NCBI GenBank assembly: GCA_031841125.1
Contig: CM063110.1
Coordinates: forward strand, 57,325,946-57,389,945
Direction: 5' to 3'
DNA from: Acanthococcus lagerstroemiae
Lineage: Eukaryota > Arthropoda > Insecta > Hemiptera > Eriococcidae
Length of the DNA: 64,000 bases
Part shown: in pieces, positions 1 through 11,205 of the stretch
Position numbering within the stretch: the first letter of the stretch is position 1
Layout: each line of letters starts with the position of its first letter
Notes under the pieces: model-generated
Told to the model about the DNA's origin: nothing
What the model saw: only the letters and a program-made list of their open reading frames with translations
Database searches by the model: none
Program-made: the position numbers and the translations under genes

Positions 1-905
1 ACGGAGTTATGGTAAACCAGGGCCGCGAAAGATTTGCATCCCTTCTTTTCAACGAAATCGGAGAGACTAGAAAAATGAAGAAAAAATCGGTGCTTTCTCT
101 CACGACGCCTGTGTTAATGTGTGGTAGAATACAAAATAATTTTAAATAGCCCTCACCGAAAATATCTGAGAAGCCAAGAAAATATTAAATGGAAATTTTA
201 TAAATGACCTCGAGAACATATTTTGTTCGAAACTTCCTTTTGAAAATATAAATATGTATTTCTCGACTCACTGTCGAAAGTTAAGAATTTTATGATAGTT
301 CTCATCTCTCCTTCGGAGAGTCAGGGAGAGCTCGGAAACCTTCAAATTTCAGAAGACCTTCAGTACGCTGATCAGAACTGCCTTCTGACCTTCAGTTCAA
401 ACATTCAGCTTCCCATACATTTATTTCTTTTGTTCGCCGATTTTGGGTTAACAGCTGCAAAGCAATCAGCCACGTTCATCACGTAATTCAATAGCGTGAA
501 AACATTTTTTGTAGTTTATGCAGTATCTTTTCCTCATTTCTTCTGGACAGAATTAGGCCCCACCGAGAAAGTATATTATGCATGGTAGGCATTCCTAACC
601 GAAAATAGCAACACGACAGCAGGAGCGCGTCGAGATGCGAATTAACACCCAATAAAGAACCATATTAGATTAAATGACTAGTATTAAATATGCTGAATTT
701 TGTTAAGACCATGATGAACACTCAAAGAGGAGGTCATTAGAAGCAATCTCATCTCTTATTCATACGCCGATGAATCTACAACACCAGAGTTTTCCTACCT
801 CCGGTCTTCTGTAGTACTTTCTCCCATTTCCTGTCTCAATTAATCAACGTGTAACGACTGCAGAAACACATTTACCCACCACCAGGATAAATCAAATGAA
901 CTCAC

Positions 906-1016
906 CAACAGCAGGAAGGCTCCAAACGCGATGCAAAAGACCAGAGGACCGGCCAAATCAGCATCCTGCAGTATGTAAGCATCGGTGTTGCGAAACGGAT
1001 TCAGCACACTCAGCGT
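906..1016 (-). CDS. YIPF5: Internal exon of a Yip1/YIPF5-family protein
   Basis: The exon is 111 nt and encodes exactly 37 residues in phase 0. It begins TLSVLNPF and contains the family signature DLAGPLVFC followed by AFGAFLLL, which is the start of the first membrane helix of the Yip1 domain. On the minus strand a pyrimidine-rich acceptor ending TTATTGCAG directly precedes the exon, and a strong donor, GTGAGT (905-900), directly follows it. Yip1/YIPF5 proteins are five-helix membrane proteins of the ER-Golgi (COPII) pathway that bind Rab GTPases and YIF1; this is family knowledge. The preceding exon should end near the 'LGIN..IWQK' region and the next should begin 'GKIQFGY' or similar. I found neither, so the flanking introns are probably long and full of transposons. 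The symbol is a family-level call; YIPF7 is the close alternative in vertebrates. Confidence 0.85.
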
Positions 1017-2049
1017 CTGCAATAACAAAAGGAAACGTAAAAATTATTGTAAAATGGTGATTAGCACTTTTGGCCATTCGAAATTTTTTTTTTAATCGCG
1101 AGAAAATGGGCCTAATAATGGATTTGGCAACAGCTGGATCAAGGAATTCAACTAATGTTAATAGCTCGACAATTTTTCTCCGATTCAGAATTATCTGCCA
1201 AAATCACAGGTAACTGCGCAATATACTTAAGAGTGAATTCAAAAGAGATATGACAAGAGTAGATATTGATCACTGATAGGGTATTTCAGAAATTGACACA
1301 TTATACAATTTAAAAAATAGTCTCACTAATTCAATCTTCTTCTCTCATCTTCGACATGGGTTGGAATAGATATTACGTTACAATATTCTGCCAAAATCAT
1401 CTAGTTGGACGGAGTGCATTTTTATGATACAGGCGTAAATAAACATTTAAACAGAAGGTGTGCAGTCTTTCCGCATGCCTTAATGGATTCTAACGACATA
1501 AACGTAGACAAATTTGATCCGTACTGTCCGGAAACTGCTACTCTCTACATCTCCCAGTACAACTGGTACTATGTGTACATGTCTCCATCTGATCATAAAA
1601 ATATTGATTCGCGAGTTGTCAATTATTAAAAACTTCCTCATCCCAATCACTGATCTTTCTGAAGAGGCCTCAAAGGCAACGAAATACAGAAATCCGTTAT
1701 ATTTGGGAACATCGTACTCGAAAAAAGTCTCGGCTCCAAATCAGTAATGTTTTCTTACGACAATTCATTCTCAGTTTCGATTCATTGCCAACTGAAGGTG
1801 TACACGAAACTGGAAGGAAGAAATTTTCTAATTGCCCAAGGACTGAGCTCAACAATAAATATGTAGCTACAATCATGAACGTCGTATAATAATATCTGAT
1901 TTCCTCATCAGTTAGAATTTTTTTTTTTTAATGTTTCGGAAGAGATAGACGTGTGTTGCGCGCGTTCACGCAGTTTGTAATTAGCAATAACAAAGCGTTA
2001 ACTCATATACTGTTTAGTGTTTATTTTTATTGTCTGGTGTCGGTCCATC

Positions 2050-2781
2050 ATGACGAGGAGGAGTGCCACTGCCGAGATGACCAAGATAGTTGCGGCTGTT
2101 CTCGGTTCTGAAGACTTGCGAAACACCCTGAGCCGAATAATCGCTGAAAAAGTAGCGGAAAAAATGGAAGAAATACTAGAACCCTGCAAGACTGAAATAT
2201 TGAAACTAAAGGAAGAGCTGGCTCAGGTGAAAGAACAAATGAAAATCGATCAAGACACGGCCGAACAATACTCACGCCGCAATAACTTGCGGATCTTCGG
2301 CATTAAAGAGGTAAACAATGAAAACACTGACGAGATTGTCACGCAGTTATCCGATGAAAAACTAGGAATCAGACTACCCGAGAACGCGATATGCTGATCG
2401 CATCGAATAGGTCAGAAAAAAACAGGCAAGCACCGTCCAATCATCGTGAAATTTGTTTCCTACAACTGCCGGAGTCGTCTATTCATGAATAAAAGAAAAC
2501 TTAAAAATACTAATATCACAATCAAAGAGGATCTCACGAGGTATCGATTGCAAATATACAAGGCAACATGCATAAAATATGGTTACAAAAATGTGTGGAC
2601 GTCGGATGGCCGTATCTTCGCGTTGGATGCAGATAAAAACAAACATCTAGTAACGAGCTTAGAGCAAGTGGAGACAGTGCATCAAGACCCTCTAGATACG
2701 AACACATTACCAGACAAAACTCCTACCACGAATGCAACTATAAATACAAGTACTCCAGCTGTAACGCGAACGTGTGACTGA
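2050..2781 (+). pseudogene. LINE ORF1 (coiled coil plus RRM-like), one nonsense codon
   Basis: From the ATG at 2050 the frame encodes a charged heptad region (residues about 35-75, rich in E, K and L), then the conserved motif QYSRRNNLRIFGI that opens the RNA-binding domain of L1-type ORF1 proteins. A single TGA at 2395-2397 interrupts it, and the same frame then continues (HRIGQKKTGKHRPIIVKF) to the stop at 2779-2781. ORF1 proteins of this type trimerise through the coiled coil, bind the element's RNA and act as chaperones during target-primed reverse transcription. The downstream half ends in a Thr/Asn-rich tail. The same motif occurs in the relic at 61298. Reading through the one stop would give about 243 residues. 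Confidence 0.75.
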
Positions 2782-3000
2782 TTACGTATCACTGCAACTT
2801 CGAAATGCAGGTTATCAACAAGTTTATTCAAGCTTATTTTTAAATTTATTTATCTCTCGTACTTTTTCTATTTCACTTTTATTTTTATTTTCCCATAAAT
2901 TTCCACGTGGATTACTGCTTGCTTTGCCTCCCTTTTGGCCTACCGCTGTTTGTCTTCTCCCACAGAGAAGAGGAGGAATGACGTAGGAGGAGCTGGGAGC

Positions 3001-3510
3001 ATGCAGGTACGGTGTTTTTACCAGAACGTTCGGGGACTCAGAACCAAACTCAATAATTTTAAGTTAAATGTTCTCGCAAACAACTACGATATTATCGTGA
3101 TTACTGAGACGTGGCTACAAGAACACATCCATACCTACGAAATATTTGATAATACATACAGAGTCTTTCGGAAGGACAGAAATTTAGGGGCAGTAGGAAA
3201 AACTACAGGAGGTGGACTAATAACCTCCCAATTACTGCTATATGACATTGTTCATAGTAAAATATGCGATGAAAATCTATTGCGACAAATCTGCTTTCGG
3301 GTACCCTCGTTTCAAGCGCGATCAAAAGATCTATTCGAAACAATAACTGCCCACACAAATGGACACAGGGAGTCCGCTATGAATAGGGCGGCACGTCTTT
3401 ATAATAACATAGTATCTAAAAATCCCCACGTCGATATATTTTTCCTAAAACGTGATAATTTCAAAAATATAATAACCAAAATCATAGCGGCTCCAAATTT
3501 TAAATTTTAA
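3001..3510 (+). pseudogene. LINE ORF2 reduced to endonuclease start fused to C-terminus
   Basis: An ATG at 3001 opens a 170-residue frame. Residues 1-75 look like the start of an APE endonuclease: CFYQNVRGLRTKLNNF, then DIIVITETWL with the catalytic-type ETW, then GGGLI. From about residue 80 the protein instead resembles the extreme C-terminus of ORF2 in this LINE group, ending in the typical NRAARLYNNI and NPHVDIF motifs. The rest of the endonuclease and the whole reverse transcriptase are missing, yet the frame stays open across the junction near 3235. The copy cannot encode an active reverse transcriptase. Whether such in-frame deletion derivatives were mobilised in trans is unknown. Confidence 0.7.
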
Positions 3511-3902
3511 AATAACCAGACGCGTGCTCCGAGCTCTTTACAGGAGGGGGGGGGGAGTGGTAACCCTCCGTGCACTTTTTTTCCCTTTCTCTCTTTTTTT
3601 CATGTTTTTATTTTCGATATACTTTTAAAATATTTTAATTACTTTACTTTCCTATTACTTCTTATTATTTTGTATTATTTTTGTTAAAATACATTATTAT
3701 TATTATTATTATTATTATCTGCTGATGCAATTTTACCTTTGTTTTTAGAGGAAACTAAGCCAGGAAAAATAAGCAGAAAATGAAATTGAACGCGACTGAT
3801 ATCACTTCACCGACAGATTTTATACATTACTCGCGTCCAATCGGCCTGAGGTAATTTGTAGTTGTCATAAAATGATTCAAATGATGAGTTCTCTCGATTA
3901 TG

Positions 3903-4395
3903 CTGAATTCCAGATGTAGATGTTTGAGCCCCCTATAGAACCTGAATGGTCGGGCCGTGAATACCTCGGGAATGAATTAGACGGTATAAAAAGAAACTCC
4001 ATGGTGCCGCACATTTTGTTAACTGCGCTGAATTTCAGATTTAGACGATGGAACCCCCTGTGACACTCAGCGAGTTGAGGCTAGGGGGAAAATAACGTCA
4101 GAAATGAATTCAGCGGTATAAAAAACGTGGAAGTGGCATAAATTTTGTTAACGGAACTGAATATCAGATTCTGACGTTAGAGCCCCCTGTAACACTCGGA
4201 GGGTAGGGGTTAGGGGGAAATAACCTCACAAATGGATTCAACCACCCAAAAAACCACCGGGCGATCTACATTCGATTCAAATCTCAAACTTGATGTTTCA
4301 GTCCACTTGTACAGCTCGAGCGGAGGGGGTGAGCGGGGACATCACCCCAAAAGTGGATTCTGCATCTTGAAAACATGAAATCCCCCTCTGGACTG
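3903..4395 (+). repeat. About 125-bp degenerate tandem repeat, 3-4 units
   Basis: Units start near 3903, 4028, 4157 and about 4275. Each opens with CTGAAT..CAGAT and carries GAGCCCCCTNTA about 20 bp later, then an AGGGGGAAATAAC block and an AATGNATTCA block. Spacing is 125, 129 and about 118 bp. The fourth unit is strongly diverged. No coding potential is seen. Confidence 0.7.
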
Positions 4396-4399
4396 CAAC

Positions 4400-5336
4400 A
4401 TTTATCCTCACACTTCTCAGAAATAATTTCAATCGCCTTCTTTCCACGTCAGACCACTGTACGACTGTTGGGCTAAATGGCGTATTTACGGGGAATCGAG
4501 TATGCAATTTCACATGCATTACGAATGACGATGACGCGAAATCATACAGGGCGGGTGTAAAAGAATTATCCTATCTTTTTTCTGGACATGCAAGTCCGAT
4601 CGACGCGCGATAAACGAAGAATTTCAAGGGAAGTGGTTTGGTTTATTTTTGGGTGAAAAGATGTTGTCTCCTCGAAAAGGAGTGGGGTGGGGGGATTCCG
4701 GATACTTGCCAACTTTGGAATGTCAAATGGAAAGTATCAAATAAAAAATGGAAATAGGGATCCCATGGGTCGCTGACCGCGAACATCACAGCAGATTTTT
4801 CATCCAGCCTCGTTTTGGGCCTCTAATTCTTCATTTTGGACTCAAGATGGGCACAATTACATATGTCTGAAAATTTGAACTAAGTATCAGGATGGTTTTT
4901 TGGGGAGGGGGTCACTGATTCAGAATATTGCATCGGTTCCTTACCCACTCCGAATTCGTGAATCTGGGCGCGAAAACCTAAATTTTGTAGCCAAAAAGGG
5001 TCCAAATTAAGTCGGCTTGAGGAACTGAACAAAGTTTCGAAGTCAGAGTTTTTCTCTGTCACTGATTTTGAATATCACGTAAAATTCAAAGCATTTTGAA
5101 CAAACAAAAAAAAAAAAAAATTAAGAATTATTTTGATTAAATACAAAATCGAATAAACTATCGATTAGTTTCTGAAGGGCAGGGAGGTCACTGATCACAT
5201 TGTTCAATTTTTAAATTCAGGTCACTATTTCCACTAACAGGGGAAATGTTAAATGTGGTACAACGATTCGCCGCGACAAGTGACAACATGTACTCGATAT
5301 CGTAGGTACATATGGTGGTGACATGAGGCGGCCTGC
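4400..5336. other. No gene; degenerate repeat-like DNA
   Basis: There is no supported gene. The stretch has G-rich runs and 'CACTGATTNNGAATAT' phrases repeated at about 4911 and 5059, in the style of the degenerate satellites seen elsewhere in the window. Confidence 0.4.
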
Positions 5337-5337
5337 G

Positions 5338-5368
<31 letters not shown>
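5337..5368. repeat. (GT)n followed by (GA)n microsatellite
   Basis: An uninterrupted run of about 11 GT dinucleotides passes directly into a short GA run. Confidence 0.95.
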
Positions 5369-5369
<1 letters not shown>

Positions 5370-5519
5370 TTTTGTGGTTGAATTTTCAATGTACATTTTC
5401 TCAAATTTACTATTTTATTCTCTTCCTTTTTACATGTAAACTCCAGAATACATAACTAGCAAGGGAAGAAAGTGAACACGTATCACTGGAACATTAGAAT
5501 TAGTTTCTGTTTTTGCAAT

Positions 5520-5930
5520 TTAAAATCCCCAACATGAGTATCCTCCTCTTGAGTAATACCTTACCGTGGTGAGGAGGCTGAGGAGTAAGAAATAAAAAAA
5601 TAAAAAGACTTTCTATGAGGTTAAATTCCGTCGAAATAGCGGCAAACAGCACCTAGAAGAAGGTAAACTCCTACAGATCAACCCAGTTGAAAGCAATGGA
5701 AAACTGCAACAGTATCTCTTTCCAGGAAACGTAGCTTTCCCAAATATTAACTACCAATGATGGCATTCCAACAGGAATACAATTTTTCCAGACATTAAAA
5801 GCTCCCCACTCCGATGTCCGGGAGGGAGCTACTTGAGAGAGAATCATCACCAGAAAGTTTTAAAAAGGAAGGGGCAATTAAAATAGAAACTTGGAATGTG
5901 AGAAGCATGAATAGAGTGGAGAGATTAGAG
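5520..5930 (+). mobile_element. RTE-like LINE, 5' UTR and endonuclease start (left half)
   Basis: The block carries an untranslated leader (CCGTGGTGAGGAGG near 5564) and then the first residues of an APE endonuclease, IKIETWNVRSMNRVERLE. The reading is cut at 5930 by the CAGGGTG element and resumes at 10025 with IEGEMKRL..IIGIREVSW. That is the usual continuation of the 'ETWNVRS...LEEVKREM' start in RTE/BovB-like ('craniofacial development protein 2-like') elements. The clade name is inference. Confidence 0.7.
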
Positions 5931-6087
5931 CAGGGTGTCCATTCATGTTCGGAAATGATTTTCCCTGACTTTTCCAGGTTTTCCAGAACCTTCAAACACA
6001 AATTCCACATGCGAGGGAGGGGGTTAAATTTTTTCGAACATCGTGAGCGGCGATTATCAATCACTACAGAAACTTTTTTTTTAACTA

Positions 6088-7846
6088 CACTGAAAGAACA
6101 GCTCATTAACTGCTCTGGTACATTCAGTAACTACTCCAGTAAATTCAGTAATGGAGTCTGAGAAATGCAATTTTTAATGAATTCCGGCAATCATTATGGT
6201 GCATATGGCACTGAGAGCTGAATTGTCCCGGAATCATTCTAACGAGTTAATTATTACCAGAGTATTAAAAAACGTTTACTGAGTTGTTCAGTAATGATTC
6301 ATGTACAATGTCTGTAAACATAATGAGATGTAGTCATGCACAGATTACCTTTAGAATACAATAATCAATGCAGTGAACATCGTATCCATTCTCTCATTCT
6401 GAAATGTACAGGAGACATTACACTGCTGGTACTCAACAATGAATATGATTTAGTGGATACTGATATGCACGGTAATGGCTACTGTTTGACATTGTAGCCG
6501 TTACTGTTTAGTGTTGTAGCCGTTACAGAGGAAGCTGCAGGACATGATAATTTGCTGGAGCACCGTATATAACAAGGTCAGATTACTGAAGTGTCTGGCG
6601 CCATCATTTTGCACTAGTGGTTAATAAGCTTTTTCATCTTCGCATGCTGTTTCTGACTAGCAAGGCGAGCATACGTGTACCTTAGTTGCAATTCAGTTTT
6701 TTTATTAATTTTCGTGATAGTTTGCTCAGATACTTATGTAATGGATTCTGAGAATATTGGTAAGTAATTTTATGCGTCAGTTATTGTATTCTTTGCTTCT
6801 GACAACATTAAAATGAACGGTGCTGGTAACATACTCGTACTCGCTTTGCCCGCACTTTCACTACTACGGATCGAGTATAAGCGTTCCTTTTATCCAAAAT
6901 TACACTCTATTAGCGTACCTATACAATGTAGATAGATACCCGGTGTTTTGTGATCTACGTCCCTGGATATTGTCGGAATTCACAAAAAGTCGCGGACTGT
7001 AAGTAGTTGCTGTTCGAGTGGAGGAATGACAAAGGTATCACTATCACGTGCTTTTTAAGAATGCGAGAAAGTGATCAGACTCGTTCTTATGCCACATTTG
7101 CCAGCAGTAGTGATTGAGGCGACTCTGAAGTGAATGAAGAGACCCTCTCTTTTTCAGAATCGATATTTTTCAGGCAGGCCACGAACGCTCAGTTAATTTT
7201 GTATGAGCAACAGTTTTCGGGTCTATGTAAAATTATGAGACAATTGTTTCTTAGCAATGAATGCATATGAGGGGCAACACTACTCCAGAAAGAAGTGAAT
7301 GGTTCCCGTACAATTCATAAATGCGTATAAAAGGACACGTGAATAGCTACGTACCAAAATCAGCGATGGTTAACAAAGAATTCATGAATGCTTACAAAAC
7401 GACATATGAATAGCGACGTATCCAGATCAGCAATGGTTAACAAAGAACTATGTAATCATTGCTGTGCTTTCGCTCAATCATTATATCACAATCTACACGG
7501 GGTCCCTAAGTTCTTCAGTAATGATTACAAAAAGTCTGTTTAATGATTCATGGGTTGCTGTGAAGCGTTTCATACTCAAACAGGAATAATTACTGTGTTG
7601 CTGTTTATCTGTTAACTAACGGAATATAACGGGTACGGACCCATACAGGAATGATCATTGTATTCCTCTCAGTCCGTTAATTAATGGAATATAATGGTTA
7701 CAGATTTACCCAGAAACAGTTCTAACACTATTTTCTACCTCTTACTGCCTTATGTCGGGAATGGTAAATGTGTTTGAGTGTTGTCCCAGGATCTCATTAA
7801 CCATTACCTTTTTTTTTGGAAACATTACTGGATTGTTCTTTCAGTG
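6088..7846. mobile_element. 1.76-kb TIR element with TA target duplication
   Basis: Perfect 13-bp inverted ends: CACTGAAAGAACA at 6088-6100 and TGTTCTTTCAGTG at 7834-7846. TA flanks both sides (6086-6087 and 7847-7848). The related copy at about 51915 has one TA at the equivalent point and no insertion, which confirms both ends. TA duplication is typical of Tc1/mariner elements. Words such as TTCAGTAATG recur near both ends (about 6126-6150, 6290 and 7510), like subterminal transposase sites. I see no transposase or DDE/DDD frame. Confidence 0.9.
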
Positions 7847-8937
7847 TACCGTGTACTTATGAACCTGTGGCAAAGGGAGTGTACAGATTAAATGATGGAA
7901 ATGTTACCGCGCTCTATGGGGTGCAGCGTGATGAGATGTCAATCAACGACTTCATAGATTTTTTGTCGTGTGACTCAATTCCAACCGTAAAGGGGGGGGG
8001 GGGGAGAATAAAATTTGAAAACTAGTTTATAGGTTTTCGAGATCGCTGCATTCGATTTAAAGGGTAATTTTTGGATCCTGTCCCACCTGGTGCGACCAAT
8101 GAGGTAGCAAGAGCGTAGGACAAGCAACGGTTGATTCGGAATTCACTCATTCTAATCAAAGCCATCGAATAGGGTAAAATACAGTCTCATTTATTCAAAG
8201 TGTTGCTAATAGAAAATAACGTCGTGAAAATTTCTCAACTGAAAAAGCATGGGAGCTTAAATTTGGTCCAGATTAAAAATCGGAAGCGATATTCGAAATT
8301 CGCGACACAAAACCACCCCTATATCGATACTTCGTGCAATATTTCGCCGGAGAAGCAGAATTCGTAATACGACAGGGCTCCGGAAGGGGTCGGATAAAAA
8401 TCTGAGGCGATATTCGAAATCAGCGACTCAGAGCTTGGTTGGCCATCCTGTCCAAAAACTTGACTTTAGAATTTTGTAAAGAATTTGGAACTTGAGGAAA
8501 ACTAAAGTAACCGGAATTAGCCCCTCCCTCGTAGAGCTGAATGGTTTACGGCGAGGGAAAATAACTATTACAGTGAATTCTGGAACGCAGGTGAAAAAGC
8601 TGCAGCATATCCCACGACAAATGCTATGAAAGTAAAAAGGTGGTTCGGATCTGAAAAATTATGGCACCAGGGGCGGCGGAAGAGGCTTCAATTCAAGAGT
8701 ATCGACAGATACAATATAAGGGCATATATTTGAAAACAATGGACTCTTTCGTAACGCGATAATAATTTTATTATGCGGTCTGGAGATTTTTTTTTCTTCA
8801 AATTTTGTGGACTAGTTATTCCTCACCCAAAATCTCGGAAGTCTCTTTCATTCATCCTTATCTACATTTGCGAAGGAGAGGCGAGCCGAAGGAAATCTCG
8901 ATGGCAGGATGTTCCAGAAGGTGAATTCATTGGTTTT

Positions 8938-9507
8938 TAGCGTTGAGTCGGTCTCGGTCATACTAGTTCATTTGAACTAATCATCGCGATGAACTAATCT
9001 ACCGAGACCGATGTTTTGAACGAACTAGTTCAATAAGATCGAGATTCTCTCGAAGTCGATCCGAAAATGACCAAAAGTAACTGTTAAGACTGTTACGAAC
9101 TAAAACGTGAACGTAAACAAAGAACGACCGAATTCGTGTAGACCCTAAGACCTAACGCAGGTGAACTAAAACTAAAACACCGACGTGACTCATTTCGTTT
9201 ATTTGAGCAGCTTTCTTCTTCATCATGATGAAAATTAATATTAATTTTTTAATCTTTCCGTTGAGAAGGGTGATGTTAAGCGGATACATAGAGAAAACAT
9301 ATAAATTAAAAATTTACATTAATAACGCGGGCATATTTCGGTCTTCTTATCTTACATCCTTCAATCATTTTAAGTCTTTAATGACGTGAATGAACCGACG
9401 ATGAGGAACTAAAAGACCTACATGAAACTAGTTCATTTACCTAATCATTTTGGTGACCGAGACCGATTTGAACTATTCAACGAAATGAACTAATCTTCCC
9501 ATCGCTA
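8938..9507. mobile_element. 570-bp hAT MITE with perfect 8-bp TSD
   Basis: The 8-mer TTGGTTTT occurs at 8930-8937 and 9508-9515. The element begins TAGCGTTGAG and ends CCCATCGCTA, giving inverted TAGCGNTG ends. Inside are repeated, partly palindromic GAACTAGTTCA-type words and 'ACCGAGACCGAT' near both ends. An 8-bp duplication with short TIRs is characteristic of hAT transposition. There is no coding capacity. Confidence 0.88.
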
Positions 9508-10024
9508 TTGGTTTTCAAATTTTCATTTCATTACGACTTTTTCAAAAAAATTTTTTACACTGGGGAGAGGAGCTCGACTGAATATTCTTTCATTTTCGCG
9601 TCTTTTCACGCCGATTTTCAGATTCTCGCGAACAGGATGAGATGAAAACACGAAACATCTGATATCGGGAGAAGTGTACAGAGGTTTCGTCATATATTTC
9701 GTGAAATGGTTCGTGAAAAGTCACGAAATACGGTCAAGTGTATAGCCGCCTTAATAGAAAGATGTAGACGCGAAACGAATACCATGAAAACGATTTCATC
9801 ACACCAACACACTACAATAGGAGAGGGGGTTGTATTACCCACCTCCTTTTCCTCTGAAAGAAAAAAGAAATACAACAGAATTTCGCAGTCGATTTTTTTA
9901 CAAAATTCCCTGACTTTTAGGTGAAAGATGCTGAAAATTCCAAAATTCCCTGACTTTTTCCTGACTTTTCCAGATGGACAAAATTCCCTGACTTCGCCAG
10001 GTTTTACAGGAAATGGGCACCCTG

Positions 10025-10800
10025 TAAAGAATATTGAGGGAGAAATGAAGAGGCTTGATTTATAAATAATAGGAATAAGGGAAGTAAGTTGGAAAGAGGA
10101 GAATAATTTTTGGTCAGGAGGCTCTATAATAATAAATATAAAGGGAATAAAAGGGCAAGCAGGCGAGAGTTGTTACGAATAAACAAATAGATAATAAGGT
10201 TATATAATATAAAGAACAGAGTGAAAGGTTAATCTTGATAAAGATCATTACCAAACCAGTACTTACAACAAAAATACAAGTGCATTTTGCCTACTAATAC
10301 TCACGAATACGAAGGGATTGAGGAGCTACATGAAGAATTAGAAAAACTTATGAAGCATGTTAGAGGCGAAGAGAATCTTACTACTATGGGCAACTGAAAT
10401 GCTAGAGTTGGTGAAGGAAAAGAGGGTAATATAGCTGAGCATTTTGAATTAGGAGTGAGAAATGAAAGAGGAGAGCGTTTCATACATCAAACATTAAACT
10501 GTAAAATTTATCCAAAAGCCGATACTGACAGTGATCATAACTTGGTAGCAATGAAATGCAGGCCTAAATTGAAGAGACTTGGTAAAATAGAATAGGTGAA
10601 AAGATGGAATCTGAAAAAGTTGAAAAATATTAAGATTAGAGGGATATATCAAGAGGACACAGTATTAGGGTAAGAAGCTGAAAAAATATAGGAAATTACA
10701 AGTGTGGAGGAAGCATGAGGTAAAATAAAGGAGTGAATATTAAAATCAGAAGGAGAAAATCCTCAGAAAAACGAATGAACGAGGAAAATATAAGAATACA
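10025..10800 (+). pseudogene. RTE-like LINE endonuclease, right half
   Basis: This continues the LINE interrupted at 5930. Recognisable pieces in order are IEGEMKRL, IIGIREVSW, FWSGG, then GN-NARVGEGKEGNIAEHFELGVRNERGERF (the GxWNA active-site block of APE endonucleases, with a stop in place of W), and TDSDHNLVAMK (the SDH block, catalytic His/Asp). Several stops and a large deletion between the GNWNA and SDH blocks make it dead. After about 10800 the similarity is lost. Confidence 0.7.
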
Positions 10801-10879
10801 AAAAATAGATCGGGAAATTGACTATTCGGGAACACGGCTTCGGGAAACTGGGCGGGAACGAAATTAGGGGCCGTTCGTT

Positions 10880-11205
10880 AATTACGTAAGGGCCCTGAGG
10901 GGGGTGCGGTGGGACGTATAGCGATGCGCGCATGCCAATGTGGCCCCTATGACACCACACCCCGGCCCCGGAAACTACCGTTTCGAGTATCACATCAGTG
11001 GCCGGAGGAACGCTTCGGGGCCGGGCCCGAGCCACCATTTCGCCGTATCGCAACCGGTGCGCGCGTCCTGCAAGGGCCACCATTGGGCTCCCTACTGACT
11101 GAGGTCCGCGCTCCCAGAGCACTCACTTGGAATTCAGGTCCCCCACAGCTGGACGCGCAGCCTCTCCACTCACCCCTCACCTCCTCGTCTTGGTCCGGGT
11201 GAACA
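10880..11205 (-). mobile_element. R1-like LINE 3' end fragment
   Basis: GC-rich DNA that is clearly the same repeat as 42466-42755: shared TTTCGAGTATCRCATCA, GCCACCATTTCGCC-type and CACCCCTC..CCTCCTCGTCTTGGT blocks in the same order. At 43 kb this repeat lies directly downstream of a minus-strand R1-like ORF2 C-terminus, so I read it as that family's 3' region. Open frames here are a by-product of GC content. Confidence 0.55.

Larger units (their letters stand above)
1947..3720 (+). mobile_element. LINE with both ends but central ORF2 deletion
   Basis: A non-LTR retrotransposon. The 5' end starts AGACGTGTGTTG, a start shared with the second ORF1 relic at 61217. It is followed by a 5' UTR, an ORF1, a shortened ORF2 and a T-rich 3' UTR ending in an ATT-repeat tail (about 3697-3719). 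A full ORF2 of this type is roughly 900 codons; here only the first and last parts remain. The APE-type endonuclease, the coiled-coil ORF1 and the trinucleotide tail fit the CR1/Jockey group; the exact clade is inference. I could not define target-site duplications. Confidence 0.8.
5931..10024. mobile_element. hAT-like TIR element with CAGGGTG ends, carrying two nested elements
   Basis: The left end is CAGGGTGTCCATT and the right end is the inverted AATGGGCACCCTG. Subterminal copies of 'CCCTGACTTTTCC' and 'CCAGGTTTT' occur at both ends (5960s, and 9908-10010). The ends resemble hAT-type TIRs. Without the two nested insertions and their target duplications the element is about 1.75 kb. No transposase frame is visible, so it is non-autonomous. 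It splits the endonuclease frame of an RTE-like LINE. The expected 8-bp duplication is not clear; the best match is TAGAG before and TAAAG after. A second copy begins at 51731 and is collinear through its first 0.9 kb. Confidence 0.75.

Noticed and set aside
5931..10024. Definite 8-bp target duplication for the CAGGGTG element
   Set aside because: Flanks GATTAGAG and TAAAGAAT do not match over 8 bp; only a 5-bp near-match exists.
10763..11202. Open frames on both strands (97-119 codons)
   Set aside because: GC-rich LINE 3' region repeated at 42466-42755; frames are not conserved between the copies.
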